Shown here: positions 1-7,190 of the stretch, one piece after another
How the letters are laid out: every line of letters begins with the position of its first letter
How positions within the stretch are numbered: position 1 is the stretch's first letter
Made by a program: the position numbers and the translations under genes
DNA from: Novosphingobium aquimarinum
GTDB lineage: Bacteria > Pseudomonadota > Alphaproteobacteria > Sphingomonadales > Sphingomonadaceae
Reading direction: 5' to 3'
NCBI RefSeq assembly: GCF_009746585.1
Contig: NZ_WRPO01000010.1
Coordinates: 1-64,000, forward strand
Length of the DNA: 64,000 nucleotides
Notes under the pieces: generated by a model
Databases searched by the model: none
What the model was told of the DNA's origin: nothing
Seen by the model: the letters and a program-made list of their open reading frames with translations, nothing else

Positions 1-57
1 TTCCAGTGCGACCTTGGCCTTAAAATCGGCGCTGTAGCGCTTCCTCGTCGTCTTCAT
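1..57 (-). CDS. IS3-family transposase OrfA, N-terminal 19 residues only
   Basis: Starting at the ATG at 57-55, the minus strand encodes MKTTRKRYSADFKAKVALE and then runs off the window. This is the characteristic start of IS3-family OrfA, the helix-turn-helix protein that is normally joined to the DDE-domain OrfB by programmed frameshifting. Nothing can be said about whether the element is complete, because the rest is beyond position 1. It flanks other broken mobile genes, which fits an insertion hotspot. Confidence 0.7.
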   Translation of the reverse strand, partial: MKTTRKRYSADFKAKVALE

Positions 58-122
58 TCCCGTACCAATCCATCAGGTCGGGAGTAGCTTAACACCCTGT
101 CCAGAAAACCGGCACCATCTCA
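1..122 (-). mobile_element. End of an IS3-family insertion sequence (partial)
   Basis: The window opens inside an insertion sequence. The minus strand begins a transposase OrfA at 57, and outside it lies a terminal-looking sequence whose outermost bases on the minus strand read TGAGATGGTGCCGG, ending at about 122. IS3-family elements usually begin with TG at the tip. The other end and any target duplication lie outside the window, so the exact boundary is inferred. Confidence 0.6.
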
Positions 123-203
123 GTAGCGTAGTATTTGTGAGGCTTTCGGCGGGGCGACGTCGCCCGCCGAAGGTGGAGTTCCTGCAACGGAGAGGAACTT
201 ACC

Positions 204-570
204 ATGGATACTATCACGACCGCTGCCCCGAGCCATTCGCTGCGCGAGCGGATGTTGCAGGACATGACGATGCGTGGCCTCGGGGCGCACACGCAGAAGG
301 ACTATATCCGGCATGCCCGGAGCTTCGCCGCGTTCCTGGGCCGTCCGCCGGATACGGCCATAATGGAAGACCTGCGGCGTTATCAGTTCGACCAGCACGA
401 GCGCGCCGTGGGGCCGGCCACGATCAATGGGGCCGTGTCGGCACTGCGGTTCCTGTTCGGGATAACCCTGAAGCGCCCGGAGATGGCGCTGGGGCTCGTC
501 GTTGTTCGCAGCATGCCCAAGCTGCGTGTGGTCTTGAGCGTCGAGGAGACAGCGCGGCTGCTCGAGGCTG
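204..570 (+). pseudogene. Tyrosine recombinase/integrase, N-terminal fragment
   Basis: The first 122 or so residues match the SAM-like core-binding domain of tyrosine recombinases of the type often found beside IS91-like elements: an N-terminal stretch with LRERMLQDMTMRGL, then YIRHARSFAAFLG and the helix around VGPATINGAVSALRFLF. A Shine-Dalgarno-like GGAGAGG precedes the ATG at 204. After VEETARLLEA the family-like sequence stops abruptly at about 567-571. The frame stays open to 995 only because it reads antisense through the neighbouring methyltransferase gene. The catalytic domain (R..HxxR..Y) is absent, so the fragment cannot recombine DNA by itself. I infer truncation by recombination. 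Confidence 0.7.
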
Positions 571-1166
571 GGTACCAGTTGCGGTGCAAGCAAATCGTCG
601 ATGAGTTCGGCATCGTGGCCGGTGATATTGCTCGCGCGGAAGAGCGCCTCGAGACACTCGCGGCACTGCGGGGAGATTTCGTTGAGCCAAAGGCTTGCCT
701 GGGTCATCCCGGCCCAGAGCGCAAGCTTGCCGGTCCCAGCAGAAGGTTCGAGGACATGGTCATGCGCTCCGATCCGTGCTGCCCGCGCCGCCAGCCAGGC
801 GAGCCGCGGCGGCGTCACGAACTGCTGCGGCTCGATTTGCTCCTCGCTCCGCGTGGTCTGGGTGGGAACGAGCGCCTTGAGCCGATCGAAAGCCGCGAAG
901 GCTTCGACCGGCGGAACTGCAGGCGTCAGGCCACTCTGCTCCTTGAGGGTAAAGACCTGCGCCAGTTCGAGCGCGGCATGGGCTTCGCGGACTGACCAGC
1001 AGCCATCGGCATCGGAACCGCCGAATGTCTCGAGGAGAGCGTGCCAAATCGCAGCACGATCGATCGGCGTGTCATTCTCAAGCGGATGTGCGAGCGAGCG
1101 AGCCGCGACGAGCAATCTCGGCTCGCTCGCCGTGACAAAATCGAACAGTTGGGAAGAGTGGATCAT
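568..1166 (-). pseudogene. Mobile-element SAM methyltransferase/helicase (strawberry-notch type), N-terminal fragment
   Basis: A good ribosome site (AAGGAGG) precedes the ATG at 1166. The first 200 residues look like the N-terminus of the large methyltransferase plus DEAD-box (strawberry-notch-like) protein carried by plasmids and integrative elements. A class I SAM motif (HVLEPSAGTGKLALWA) is followed by NEISPQCRECLEALF. Homology appears to end at LVPS (569-567), just before where the family has its NPPF catalytic motif. Beyond that the frame runs to 120 only by reading antisense through the integrase fragment. With no NPPF motif and no helicase it should be inactive. The family assignment is from recall and is moderately secure. 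Confidence 0.6.
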
Positions 1167-1246
1167 GGTGCCTCCTTGCGGGACCGGTCACGCTTTGGTG
1201 AGCCCGCGAGGCAATCGCCGCCTCCCCTCTGTTCAAGATGAACTGG

Positions 1247-2128
1247 TCACCCGCTCCTGCAGCACATCGGCCCAGTCCGTGTCGCGCCGGTCGGCTCGCA
1301 GGCGATGATCGTGCGGTCCTTGCGGTCGTGTGCAATGCGCGCCTTCATTTCCGCGACGCGTCCGCCCGGATCGTTATCGACGAAGAGGTGAAGCTCGCGG
1401 ACGCTGTCGGGGATCGCGACTTGCCCGAAGCGCTCGTTCCCCAGCGTCGCCCAGCAGGGAATACCAAACAGCTGCGCCGCGGCGAGCGCGGTCTCGATAC
1501 CTTCGGCCAGTCCGAGGCGCCCGCCTCTCGGCATCGCAAGCCGGACCGCACCGCGCTGCAGGCTTCCCAGTGCCCGTTTCGGCATTGTGATCTTCGCGAT
1601 CTTGCCCGAACGCGGATCGAGGCACGTGCGGTGGAGCGCGATGACGCCCTCGTCGCTGCGGACGGCTGCCAGCATCGCTGCCCTGAACTGGACATTGTCG
1701 CGAGCGCCAAGCGGCGTGCGGCCCAGATAACGCAGATCGCGCGAACGCTCATCGATGCCGCGTCGAGTGAGATAGCGCTCGGCCGCCGTACCGCCGAGCG
1801 CGCAGGCGCTCCGCCAAAGCCGGACCGCGTTCGCATTCTGGCTTTCCTTCGGGGCGGGAGATTCGGCCAGTGCCGACGAGCCATCAAACAGCTCGCGAAG
1901 GCCAGTGCCCTGGCCGGCAACAGCCGCGAGCACGGCCTCGTTGGTACACCCCGCGAAGCAGTGAAAAAGAATCGCCCGTTGCCCAAGCGTCACGCTGAGC
2001 GAGGGAGTTCGGTCGGCGTGCGCCGGACAGCAGCACATGCCCTTGGTCCCGCGCCAGGTTCCGCCCAGCGATTCCACCAGTTTGCGGGCACGATCAGCCA
2101 GTGGCGACGACGTTTGCGTATGCATCAT
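1247..2128 (-). CDS. Toprim-domain primase-like protein of mobile elements
   Basis: The N-terminus carries a CHC2-like zinc-finger pattern ([15 protein letters not shown] followed by HCFAGC), as in DNA primases. The C-terminal half has the toprim signature [11 protein letters not shown] and later [11 protein letters not shown], the metal-binding acidic residues. Proteins like this occur on plasmids and integrative elements and probably act in primer synthesis during transfer or replication. I prefer the ATG at 2128 because GGAGTAGG lies at a suitable distance. The ATG at 2149 is possible but its Shine-Dalgarno is too close. The last 12 or so residues look out of frame: the neighbouring frame reads [16 protein letters not shown] to a stop at 1233, which resembles the usual end of this family. 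Confidence 0.65.
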   Translation of the reverse strand: MMHTQTSSPLADRARKLVESLGGTWRGTKGMCCCPAHADRTPSLSVTLGQRAILFHCFAGCTNEAVLAAVAGQGTGLRELFDGSSALAESPAPKESQNANAVRLWRSACALGGTAAERYLTRRGIDERSRDLRYLGRTPLGARDNVQFRAAMLAAVRSDEGVIALHRTCLDPRSGKIAKITMPKRALGSLQRGAVRLAMPRGGRLGLAEGIETALAAAQLFGIPCWATLGNERFGQVAIPDSVRELHLFVDNDPGGRVAEMKARIAHDRKDRTIIACEPTGATRTGPMCCRSG

Positions 2129-2252
2129 GAGGCCTACTCCATTGGGCATGCCTCCCCCGGCGCAGCCTCCACTCCGCGCCCTGTCACTGCCGATTGACGA
2201 TGAATCGTTCTATAAATGTTCTCATCGCGTTTGGACAGATGGATGCGGATCG

Positions 2253-2879
2253 ATGAGGCACAGGATGAGACTTGGGCTTGCCATCATGGGCTTGGGAATC
2301 CTGAGCGGCGCCACGAGCCTGCGGGCTGAAGACTTGCAAACTGAAAGTCCGGATCCCGGCGCGGCAGTCAGGGTCTATAATAATGGGTTCCGGTTGGTGG
2401 AGCACGGCAAGTGGGAGAGCCGGGCAAGCGTCGCGCCTGAAGCTGGCTCACCGATTGCGCGCCCTCGGTCGGAGATGTCCCGGTCAGGTCCGCCAGCAGG
2501 TCCGAGGACAAACTATCGCCCGGAAATCTATCTGCCCCAGGTCCGCGAAGCTGAATTCCGCTATGCGTTGCCCGAAGGCTTGCTGGATGCGCTGGTCTGG
2601 GTCGAATCGCGCTATAATCCACTGGCAATCAGCAAAGCCGGCGCAGGAGGTCTTGGGCAGCTCATGCCGGGCACGGCTCGCGAACTGGGAGTCCGCAACC
2701 GGTTCGATCCCCGGCAGAATGTCGACGGCGCCGCCCGATACCTTCGTCAAATGATTGATCGCTTCAACCTGATCCATCTGGCGCTAGCCGCCTACAACGC
2801 TGGACCACGAGCCGTAGAACGATCGAGCGGGGTCCCACAGAACGGCGAGACGCCGGCCTATGTTCGAAATGTCCTCTAA
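2253..2879 (+). CDS. Lytic transglycosylase (SLT domain), exported
   Basis: A signal-peptide-like start ([19 protein letters not shown]) precedes a variable linker and a C-terminal SLT/lysozyme-like domain. The catalytic Glu sits in [17 protein letters not shown], followed by [14 protein letters not shown] and [14 protein letters not shown], the usual motifs for cleaving the MurNAc-GlcNAc bond with anhydro product. Single-domain enzymes of this size (208 residues) are common beside conjugation genes (VirB1/TrbN type), where they open peptidoglycan for the transfer channel. The neighbouring element genes support that reading, but a housekeeping role is possible. The start could also be the ATG at 2265. 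Confidence 0.75.
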   Translation: MRHRMRLGLAIMGLGILSGATSLRAEDLQTESPDPGAAVRVYNNGFRLVEHGKWESRASVAPEAGSPIARPRSEMSRSGPPAGPRTNYRPEIYLPQVREAEFRYALPEGLLDALVWVESRYNPLAISKAGAGGLGQLMPGTARELGVRNRFDPRQNVDGAARYLRQMIDRFNLIHLALAAYNAGPRAVERSSGVPQNGETPAYVRNVL

Positions 2880-3322
2880 CGTTGGCGCCCCGGGAACCAA
2901 TAGCTCGGCGCGGTGCGTCACTGTCAGGCGACTTCTTGGTTCGCCATCGAGATGCAATGGACTTTGAGACCGACATGTGGGTCGATCCAGTCCTCCGTCA
3001 TTGCTCGCCGCGCGGCCAATCGCTCGACACCAATGTGAGCACCACGCCCCCCCGCCTCACCTTCAAACTGAGAAATCGTGTTGATGGCAGAGCTGACCGT
3101 GGCTTTCCGGCAGACGAAAGATTCATTAGCGATTCGGGCGCGGGATCGATGTGGAGACTGGCAGCTTCAGGTCGAGCATTCGCGAGTTTTTGCCACCCAG
3201 ATCCAATAGTGTCCCACCCGATCCAGAATGCAATTTGTTACCTAGGCTGTTACCTAGAGTGCTCGCAAGTTCCGCCTGGGACCGGTCGCTCTTAGAAATA
3301 TATCTAAATTTCAGATGTTTAT
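2880..3322. other. Gene-free edge of the accessory block
   Basis: No intact gene is visible in these 443 bases. The part nearest the tRNA is AT-rich and holds two direct copies of GTTACCTAG at about 3236-3261. An open minus-strand frame of about 65 codons, listed separately, runs into the tRNA. The stretch is best read as the border of a decayed integrated element, and the attachment core should lie at or just beside the tRNA 3' end. No second copy of the tRNA end is visible within the window. Confidence 0.4.
3126..3322 (-). pseudogene. Possible C-terminal gene remnant abutting the tRNA
   Basis: On the minus strand a frame stays open from the tRNA 3' end to a TAA at 3128-3126. It reads, among other things, SQAELASTLGNSLGNK and later LDLGGKNSRMLDLKLP. 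The composition looks protein-like and the duplicated LGNSLGNK comes from an in-frame 12-base direct repeat. There is no plausible start or ribosome site, since the frame begins inside the tRNA. It may be the tail of a gene lost at the attachment site, or chance. I do not recognise the family. Confidence 0.22.
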
Positions 3323-3398
3323 TGGTGAGCCCTGCTGGGTTCGAACCAGCGACCTACTGATTAAAAGTCAGTTGCTCTACCGACTGAGCTAAGGGCCC
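3323..3398 (-). tRNA. tRNA-Lys (anticodon TTT)
   Basis: The minus strand gives a complete 76-base tRNA. It has a 7-bp acceptor stem (GGGCCCT with AGGGCTC), the D-arm sequence TTAGCTCAGTCGGTAGAGC, anticodon loop CTTTTAA with anticodon TTT, the T-arm GGTTCGAACC and an encoded 3' CCA at 3325-3323. Its 3' end faces the accessory block at 1-3322, the usual side for integration of tyrosine-recombinase elements. Its 5' side faces folK on the same strand. Confidence 0.95.
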
Positions 3399-3433
3399 CC
3401 ATGCGGCTCACTGGCCGCTCGCGGTGCGAAAAG

Positions 3434-3928
3434 TCACCTAGGGGCCGGGCGGGGATGGGTCAAGCGTGCGAAGAGATGTCGCAGCGAGAGGCCGGTCACC
3501 GGGTCGCGCCAGTCCGGGGCAATGGCAAGAGCCGGGGCAAGAACGAAGTCGCGCTGGCGGAACGCACCGTGCGGCACGCCAAGCGCGCGCGATTGCCAGC
3601 GACCGCCGCTCCACAGGATGATGTCGACATCGAGCACGCGTGCTCCCCAGCGCTGGTTGCGACGGCGACCGAAGTCTTTTTCCAGCTGCTTGATCCGAAC
3701 CAGCAATGCAGGCGGATCCATGTCTGTGGCGACGACGGCAGCGGCGTTGGCGTAGCGGCGGCGCGACGGTCCCAACGGCGCGGTGGTGACGATAGGCGAA
3801 CGCGCCTCGACAGTGCAACCGGCCGCCCCCAAGGCGTCACATGCGGCAGCGACGACCTGGCGTGGACTGCCATGGCGGCCGTGACGCCTATTCGAGCCAA
3901 GTGCGAGGAGGTAGGCGTAGCGCGCCAA
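3434..3928 (-). CDS. folK: 2-amino-4-hydroxy-6-hydroxymethyldihydropteridine diphosphokinase
   Basis: This enzyme transfers pyrophosphate from ATP to 6-hydroxymethyl-dihydropterin in folate synthesis. The family hallmarks are all present: LALGSNR near the N-terminus, TAPLGPSRRRYANAAAVV, EKDFGR, and the signature RWGARVLDVDIIL with its metal-binding aspartates, then VPHGAFRQRDFVLAPA. The open frame extends upstream into the amidase gene, but family alignment begins around ARYAYLLALGS. The likely start is the TTG at 3928, five bases after the amidase stop with GAGG just ahead, giving 164 residues, a normal length. Tight spacing implies co-transcription with the upstream amidase gene. Confidence 0.88.
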   Translation of the reverse strand: MARYAYLLALGSNRRHGRHGSPRQVVAAACDALGAAGCTVEARSPIVTTAPLGPSRRRYANAAAVVATDMDPPALLVRIKQLEKDFGRRRNQRWGARVLDVDIILWSGGRWQSRALGVPHGAFRQRDFVLAPALAIAPDWRDPVTGLSLRHLFARLTHPRPAPR

Positions 3929-3932
3929 GCCC

Positions 3933-4799
3933 TCAGATATCCTGCGCGATGCGTCCGTAGAGCTGTGGACGGCGATCGCGGAAGAAGCCCATTCCGGCGC
4001 GGTGTTTGGCCGCCTGGGCGAGATCGATCGTCGCCACCAGCGCACCGCTTTCTGCCTTGCCGTACTCGGCCAGAAAATCGCCCCATTCGTCGGTGATGAA
4101 GCTGTGGCCGTAGAACGCCTGACCGTCCTCCACGCCGATGCGGTTGGCGGCGATCACGGGCATGCAGTTGGAGACGGCATGGCCCAGCATCGCCCGACGC
4201 CACATGCGGCTGGTGTCGAGGTCCGCGTCGTAGGGCTCGGAACCGATTGCGGTGGGATAGAACAGCAATTCGGCACCCATCAGCGCCATCACTCGCGCGC
4301 ATTCGGGGTACCACTGGTCCCAGCAGACGCCGACGCCGATCTTGACGCTTCCGCCCGCCTTAAGCGCCACATCCCAGACCTTGAAGCCGTCGTTGCCGGG
4401 GCGGAAGTAGTACTTTTCCTCGTAGCCCGGGCCATCGGGGATGTGACTCTTGCGATAGGTCCCCACGATCGCGCCGTCGGGGCCGATCATCGCCAGCGTA
4501 TTGAAGTAATGATGCCCGTCGCGCTCGAAATAGCTGGTCGGGATCGTCACGCCAAGCCGCGCGGCGAGCGCCTGCATGGCGATGACCGAGGGATGCTCCG
4601 CCGTGGGGCGGGCGAGTGCGAACAGGTCCTCTTCCTCGACCTTGCAGAAGTAGGGGCCGGAGAACAGTTCGGGCGGCAGGATGACTTCCGCGCCCTTCCC
4701 CGCCGCGTCCTCTACCAGCGCGGTTACGGCGGCGATGTTCTCCGCCTCGTCGGCGGAGTTGAGGGCGAGCTGCAGGGCTGCGACGGTGATCTGGCTCAT
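3933..4799 (-). CDS. aguB: N-carbamoylputrescine amidase
   Basis: A member of the nitrilase/carbon-nitrogen hydrolase superfamily that releases putrescine, CO2 and ammonia from N-carbamoylputrescine in the arginine decarboxylase route to polyamines. The catalytic triad is visible as Glu44 (PPELFSGP), Lys117 (TYRKSHIPDGPG) and Cys158 (GVGVCWDQWYPE). The sequences around Lys117 and Cys158 are typical of AguB rather than of other nitrilases. The 288-residue length is normal. No agmatine deiminase gene is visible nearby, so the partner enzyme must be elsewhere. It precedes folK by a few bases. Confidence 0.88.
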   Translation of the reverse strand: MSQITVAALQLALNSADEAENIAAVTALVEDAAGKGAEVILPPELFSGPYFCKVEEEDLFALARPTAEHPSVIAMQALAARLGVTIPTSYFERDGHHYFNTLAMIGPDGAIVGTYRKSHIPDGPGYEEKYYFRPGNDGFKVWDVALKAGGSVKIGVGVCWDQWYPECARVMALMGAELLFYPTAIGSEPYDADLDTSRMWRRAMLGHAVSNCMPVIAANRIGVEDGQAFYGHSFITDEWGDFLAEYGKAESGALVATIDLAQAAKHRAGMGFFRDRRPQLYGRIAQDI

Positions 4800-4808
4800 A
4801 GGCGCCGA

Positions 4809-5591
4809 CTATTTCGGACGCAGCGCGAAGTCCACCTGGATCGTCACGTCGCTCGCGGTCTGGCCGGGCATGATCCGTGCGCCACCCGACTGGTCGGAGC
4901 TCTCGGGCATCGCGACCGGATAGGCCGAGACCGGCGGCGGGGGCGGCGGAGGCGCCATCGGGACCGCTCCCGAGAAATAACGGTTGCCCTGCTGGCCGCC
5001 CGAATCGCGGATATAGAGCACGCGGCTGATCTGCATCCCGGCGGCATTGGCATAGACTTCGGCCCGCTTGCGCGCAGCCTTATAGGCCTCGGCGTAAGCC
5101 AGGTTCGCGGTCGCTTCGGGATCGGACATCGTGAGGTCCGGCCCGGACATCAGGTTCGCGCCGGCCTGCGTGACAGCAGCGACCGCTGCGCCCGCCTTGT
5201 CGACATCGCGCAAGATCACATTCACCGTGTTGCTGGCGGCGAACTGGCCCTTGCGGTCGCCCCAGTCGATACGATTGACGCTGAGTGAGCGCGTCTGGAT
5301 ATCCTTTTCATCGACGCCCATTTCCTTGAGGGCACCGACGATCTCGTCGATCTTCTTCGCGTTGGCTTCACTGGCGGCCTTGGCGCTGGCAGCGGTGGTC
5401 TGGATGCCCGCGGCGAATTGCGCCTTGTCGGGCCGCGCTTCGGAATGACCGCTCGCACTGACAGACAGCAGCGTCTCGCCATGGTCGACGCCGCGCGCCT
5501 CGTCCGCCTTGTCGCTGCAAGCGGTGGCGGCAAGCAAGGGCAGCACCGCCGGAACGAGGCGGGGGGCAGGTTTCCAATTCAACTTTCGCAC
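4809..5591 (-). CDS. SIMPL/DUF541-domain lipoprotein
   Basis: The N-terminus has a short hydrophobic segment ending in LAATAC, a convincing lipobox, so the mature protein is probably anchored to the outer membrane or periplasmic face. The remainder (about residues 40-255) matches the SIMPL (DUF541) domain: SVSASGHSEARPDKAQF at its start, a central helix region rich in Ala and Lys, and AYAEAYKAARKRAEVYANAAGM. A Pro-rich loop (eight Pro in a run) interrupts it near residue 210. Bacterial members include oxidative-stress proteins such as YggE, but the biochemical role is unsettled. It starts about 75 bases beyond the stop of the upstream methyltransferase-like gene. Confidence 0.8.
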   Translation of the reverse strand: MRKLNWKPAPRLVPAVLPLLAATACSDKADEARGVDHGETLLSVSASGHSEARPDKAQFAAGIQTTAASAKAASEANAKKIDEIVGALKEMGVDEKDIQTRSLSVNRIDWGDRKGQFAASNTVNVILRDVDKAGAAVAAVTQAGANLMSGPDLTMSDPEATANLAYAEAYKAARKRAEVYANAAGMQISRVLYIRDSGGQQGNRYFSGAVPMAPPPPPPPVSAYPVAMPESSDQSGGARIMPGQTASDVTIQVDFALRPK

Positions 5592-5667
5592 ATATTACTC
5601 CCAGCCGCACGGGCGGCGCGAAGCGAAACTGCGAAAAATCCGATTAAAGCGCGATGAATAAACGGCT

Positions 5668-6525
5668 TTAGGACGCCTTGCGGAACAGGAGGGTCATCCG
5701 GTCGCTCTCGCCGATGGCCTCGTATTTCGCCTTGTCCTTGTCCTTGAGCGCGTAAGTCGGCGGTAACGTCCAGACGCCGCTTTCCCAATTGGCGGTGTCT
5801 TTCGGGTTGGCGTTGATCTCGGACTTGCCGACCAGTTCGAAGCCGTTCAGCTCCATAAGCTTGATGACGTCAGCCTCGCGCAAGTAGCCGTGTTCGCCGT
5901 TGGCGTAGCTCCAGGGCGCATCCGCCTTCGCGCGGTGCTGGACGATGCCGATCATGCCGTCGGGCTTCAGGAGTTCGCGCATCGTGCCGATCTCGCTGTC
6001 TGCGGCATTCCAGCGCATGAGGTTGTGCATCATCCGCATCACCAGAATGCGATCGAAGGTGCCTTTCTGATCATCGGGAACGGCATCGAGCGAAAAGCCG
6101 GAGACTTTCGCCTCTGGCTTGCCCGACCAGCCGGCAACCTGACCGCCGAACTTGGCCGCTTGCTCGGGCGCGCCCGCGCGGTACCGCTCGGGAATGCCGT
6201 CGGCATCCTTGTCGAAGAACAGGCCCACCAGCTCGCCTTCGCCGGCCAGATACGGAGCCAGTACGCGCGAATACCAGCCGCCGCCAGGCGCGTATTCGCC
6301 GACTTTCATGTCTGGCCGAACCCCGAGAAATGCGAGCGTGGCGACCGGATTGCGATAGGTATCGCGGCCGCTGTCCGCCTTGCGCGACGGACTCGCCGCA
6401 GCCAGCTCGAGCAGAGCTTCGCAGCCTTCACAGGCGACGACTGTGGTCTCGTCGTCGGCGTCGGCAGCGACGGGGGCGGCAATCAGCCCGAACGAGGTGG
6501 AGATGGCGAGCAGAAAACGGCGCAT
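5668..6525 (-). CDS. Exported class I SAM methyltransferase-like protein
   Basis: The start at 6525 (MRRFLLAISTSFG) follows GGAG at a good distance. A TTG six codons upstream would also keep frame but is less likely. A clear signal peptide ends near AAPVAADA. The rest is Rossmann methyltransferase-like: motif I reads VGEYAPGGGWYSRVLAPYL, followed by VRMMHNLMRW-like and LLKPDGMIGIVQHRA segments. A Cys pair (CEGC) sits just after the signal. Such predicted periplasmic methyltransferases recur in alphaproteobacteria. Their substrate is unknown, and SAM supply outside the cytoplasm is a puzzle. The gene is divergent from msrA. Confidence 0.72.
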   Translation of the reverse strand: MRRFLLAISTSFGLIAAPVAADADDETTVVACEGCEALLELAAASPSRKADSGRDTYRNPVATLAFLGVRPDMKVGEYAPGGGWYSRVLAPYLAGEGELVGLFFDKDADGIPERYRAGAPEQAAKFGGQVAGWSGKPEAKVSGFSLDAVPDDQKGTFDRILVMRMMHNLMRWNAADSEIGTMRELLKPDGMIGIVQHRAKADAPWSYANGEHGYLREADVIKLMELNGFELVGKSEINANPKDTANWESGVWTLPPTYALKDKDKAKYEAIGESDRMTLLFRKAS

Positions 6526-6649
6526 GGAGCGACTCCGAAACAAGGACGTGGCCAGAACCTACCCGAGCGGGCAGCGATGGCAAGCAAGCAGAACGTTCCT
6601 ATCTGAAGGCCAACCGCGGGGTCGGCCCCCGCACGGATGGAGACATGTG

Positions 6650-7183
6650 ATGGAAACGGCAATCCTGGCCGGCGGATGCTTCTGGTGCACCGAAGCAGTG
6701 TTTCGCGACGTGATAGGCGTGAGCGAAGTGGAAAGCGGATACATCGGCGGCGAAGTTCCGAACCCGACGTACAAGGCGGTCTGCTCGGGCAGCACCGGGC
6801 ACGCCGAGGCGATCCGGGTGACGTATGATCCCGATACGATCAGCCTTGCCGAAATCCTCGACGTCTTCCTGGGCACGCACGACCCGACGCAACTCAACCG
6901 TCAGGGCAACGACGTGGGCACGCAGTATCGCTCTGCGATTTTTCCGCTCGACGATGCCCAACGAGCCGAAGCGGAGGCGGCGATCGAGCGCTGGAACGCA
7001 CAGAACGGCGCCACGGCGGTCACGACGATCGAAGGCCCCGCGACCTGGTATCCGGCCGAGGACTATCATCAGGAATACTGGGAGGGCGAAGGCCAGCGCA
7101 ATCCTTACTGCCAGGCAGTGATCCCGCCCAAGTTGATGAAGCTACGAAAAAGCTTTCAGGCGAAAGTGCGCTCTGACGCCTGA
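6650..7183 (+). CDS. msrA: Peptide-methionine (S)-S-oxide reductase
   Basis: MsrA repairs the S-epimer of methionine sulfoxide in oxidised proteins. The catalytic GCFWC motif starts at residue 9 with the nucleophilic Cys10. Family blocks YIGGEVPNPTYKAVCSGSTGHAEAI, here interrupted only by normal variation, then THDPTQLNRQGNDVGTQYRS and ATWYPAEDYHQEY follow in order. A further Cys in NPYCQA near the C-terminus is a candidate recycling residue. The ATG at 6650 follows GGAG by seven bases. The 177-residue length is typical for the cytoplasmic form. It is divergent from the exported methyltransferase gene and ends eight bases from convergent rsmB. Confidence 0.95.
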   Translation: METAILAGGCFWCTEAVFRDVIGVSEVESGYIGGEVPNPTYKAVCSGSTGHAEAIRVTYDPDTISLAEILDVFLGTHDPTQLNRQGNDVGTQYRSAIFPLDDAQRAEAEAAIERWNAQNGATAVTTIEGPATWYPAEDYHQEYWEGEGQRNPYCQAVIPPKLMKLRKSFQAKVRSDA

Positions 7184-7190
7184 CGCGGGG

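Noticed and set aside
2882-3295. A 137-codon plus-strand open frame after the transglycosylase
   Set aside because: No family resemblance, a poor start, and it lies in the decayed border of the accessory block.
4002-5288. A 428-codon plus-strand open frame
   Set aside because: Antisense to the amidase and SIMPL genes, with no ribosome site.
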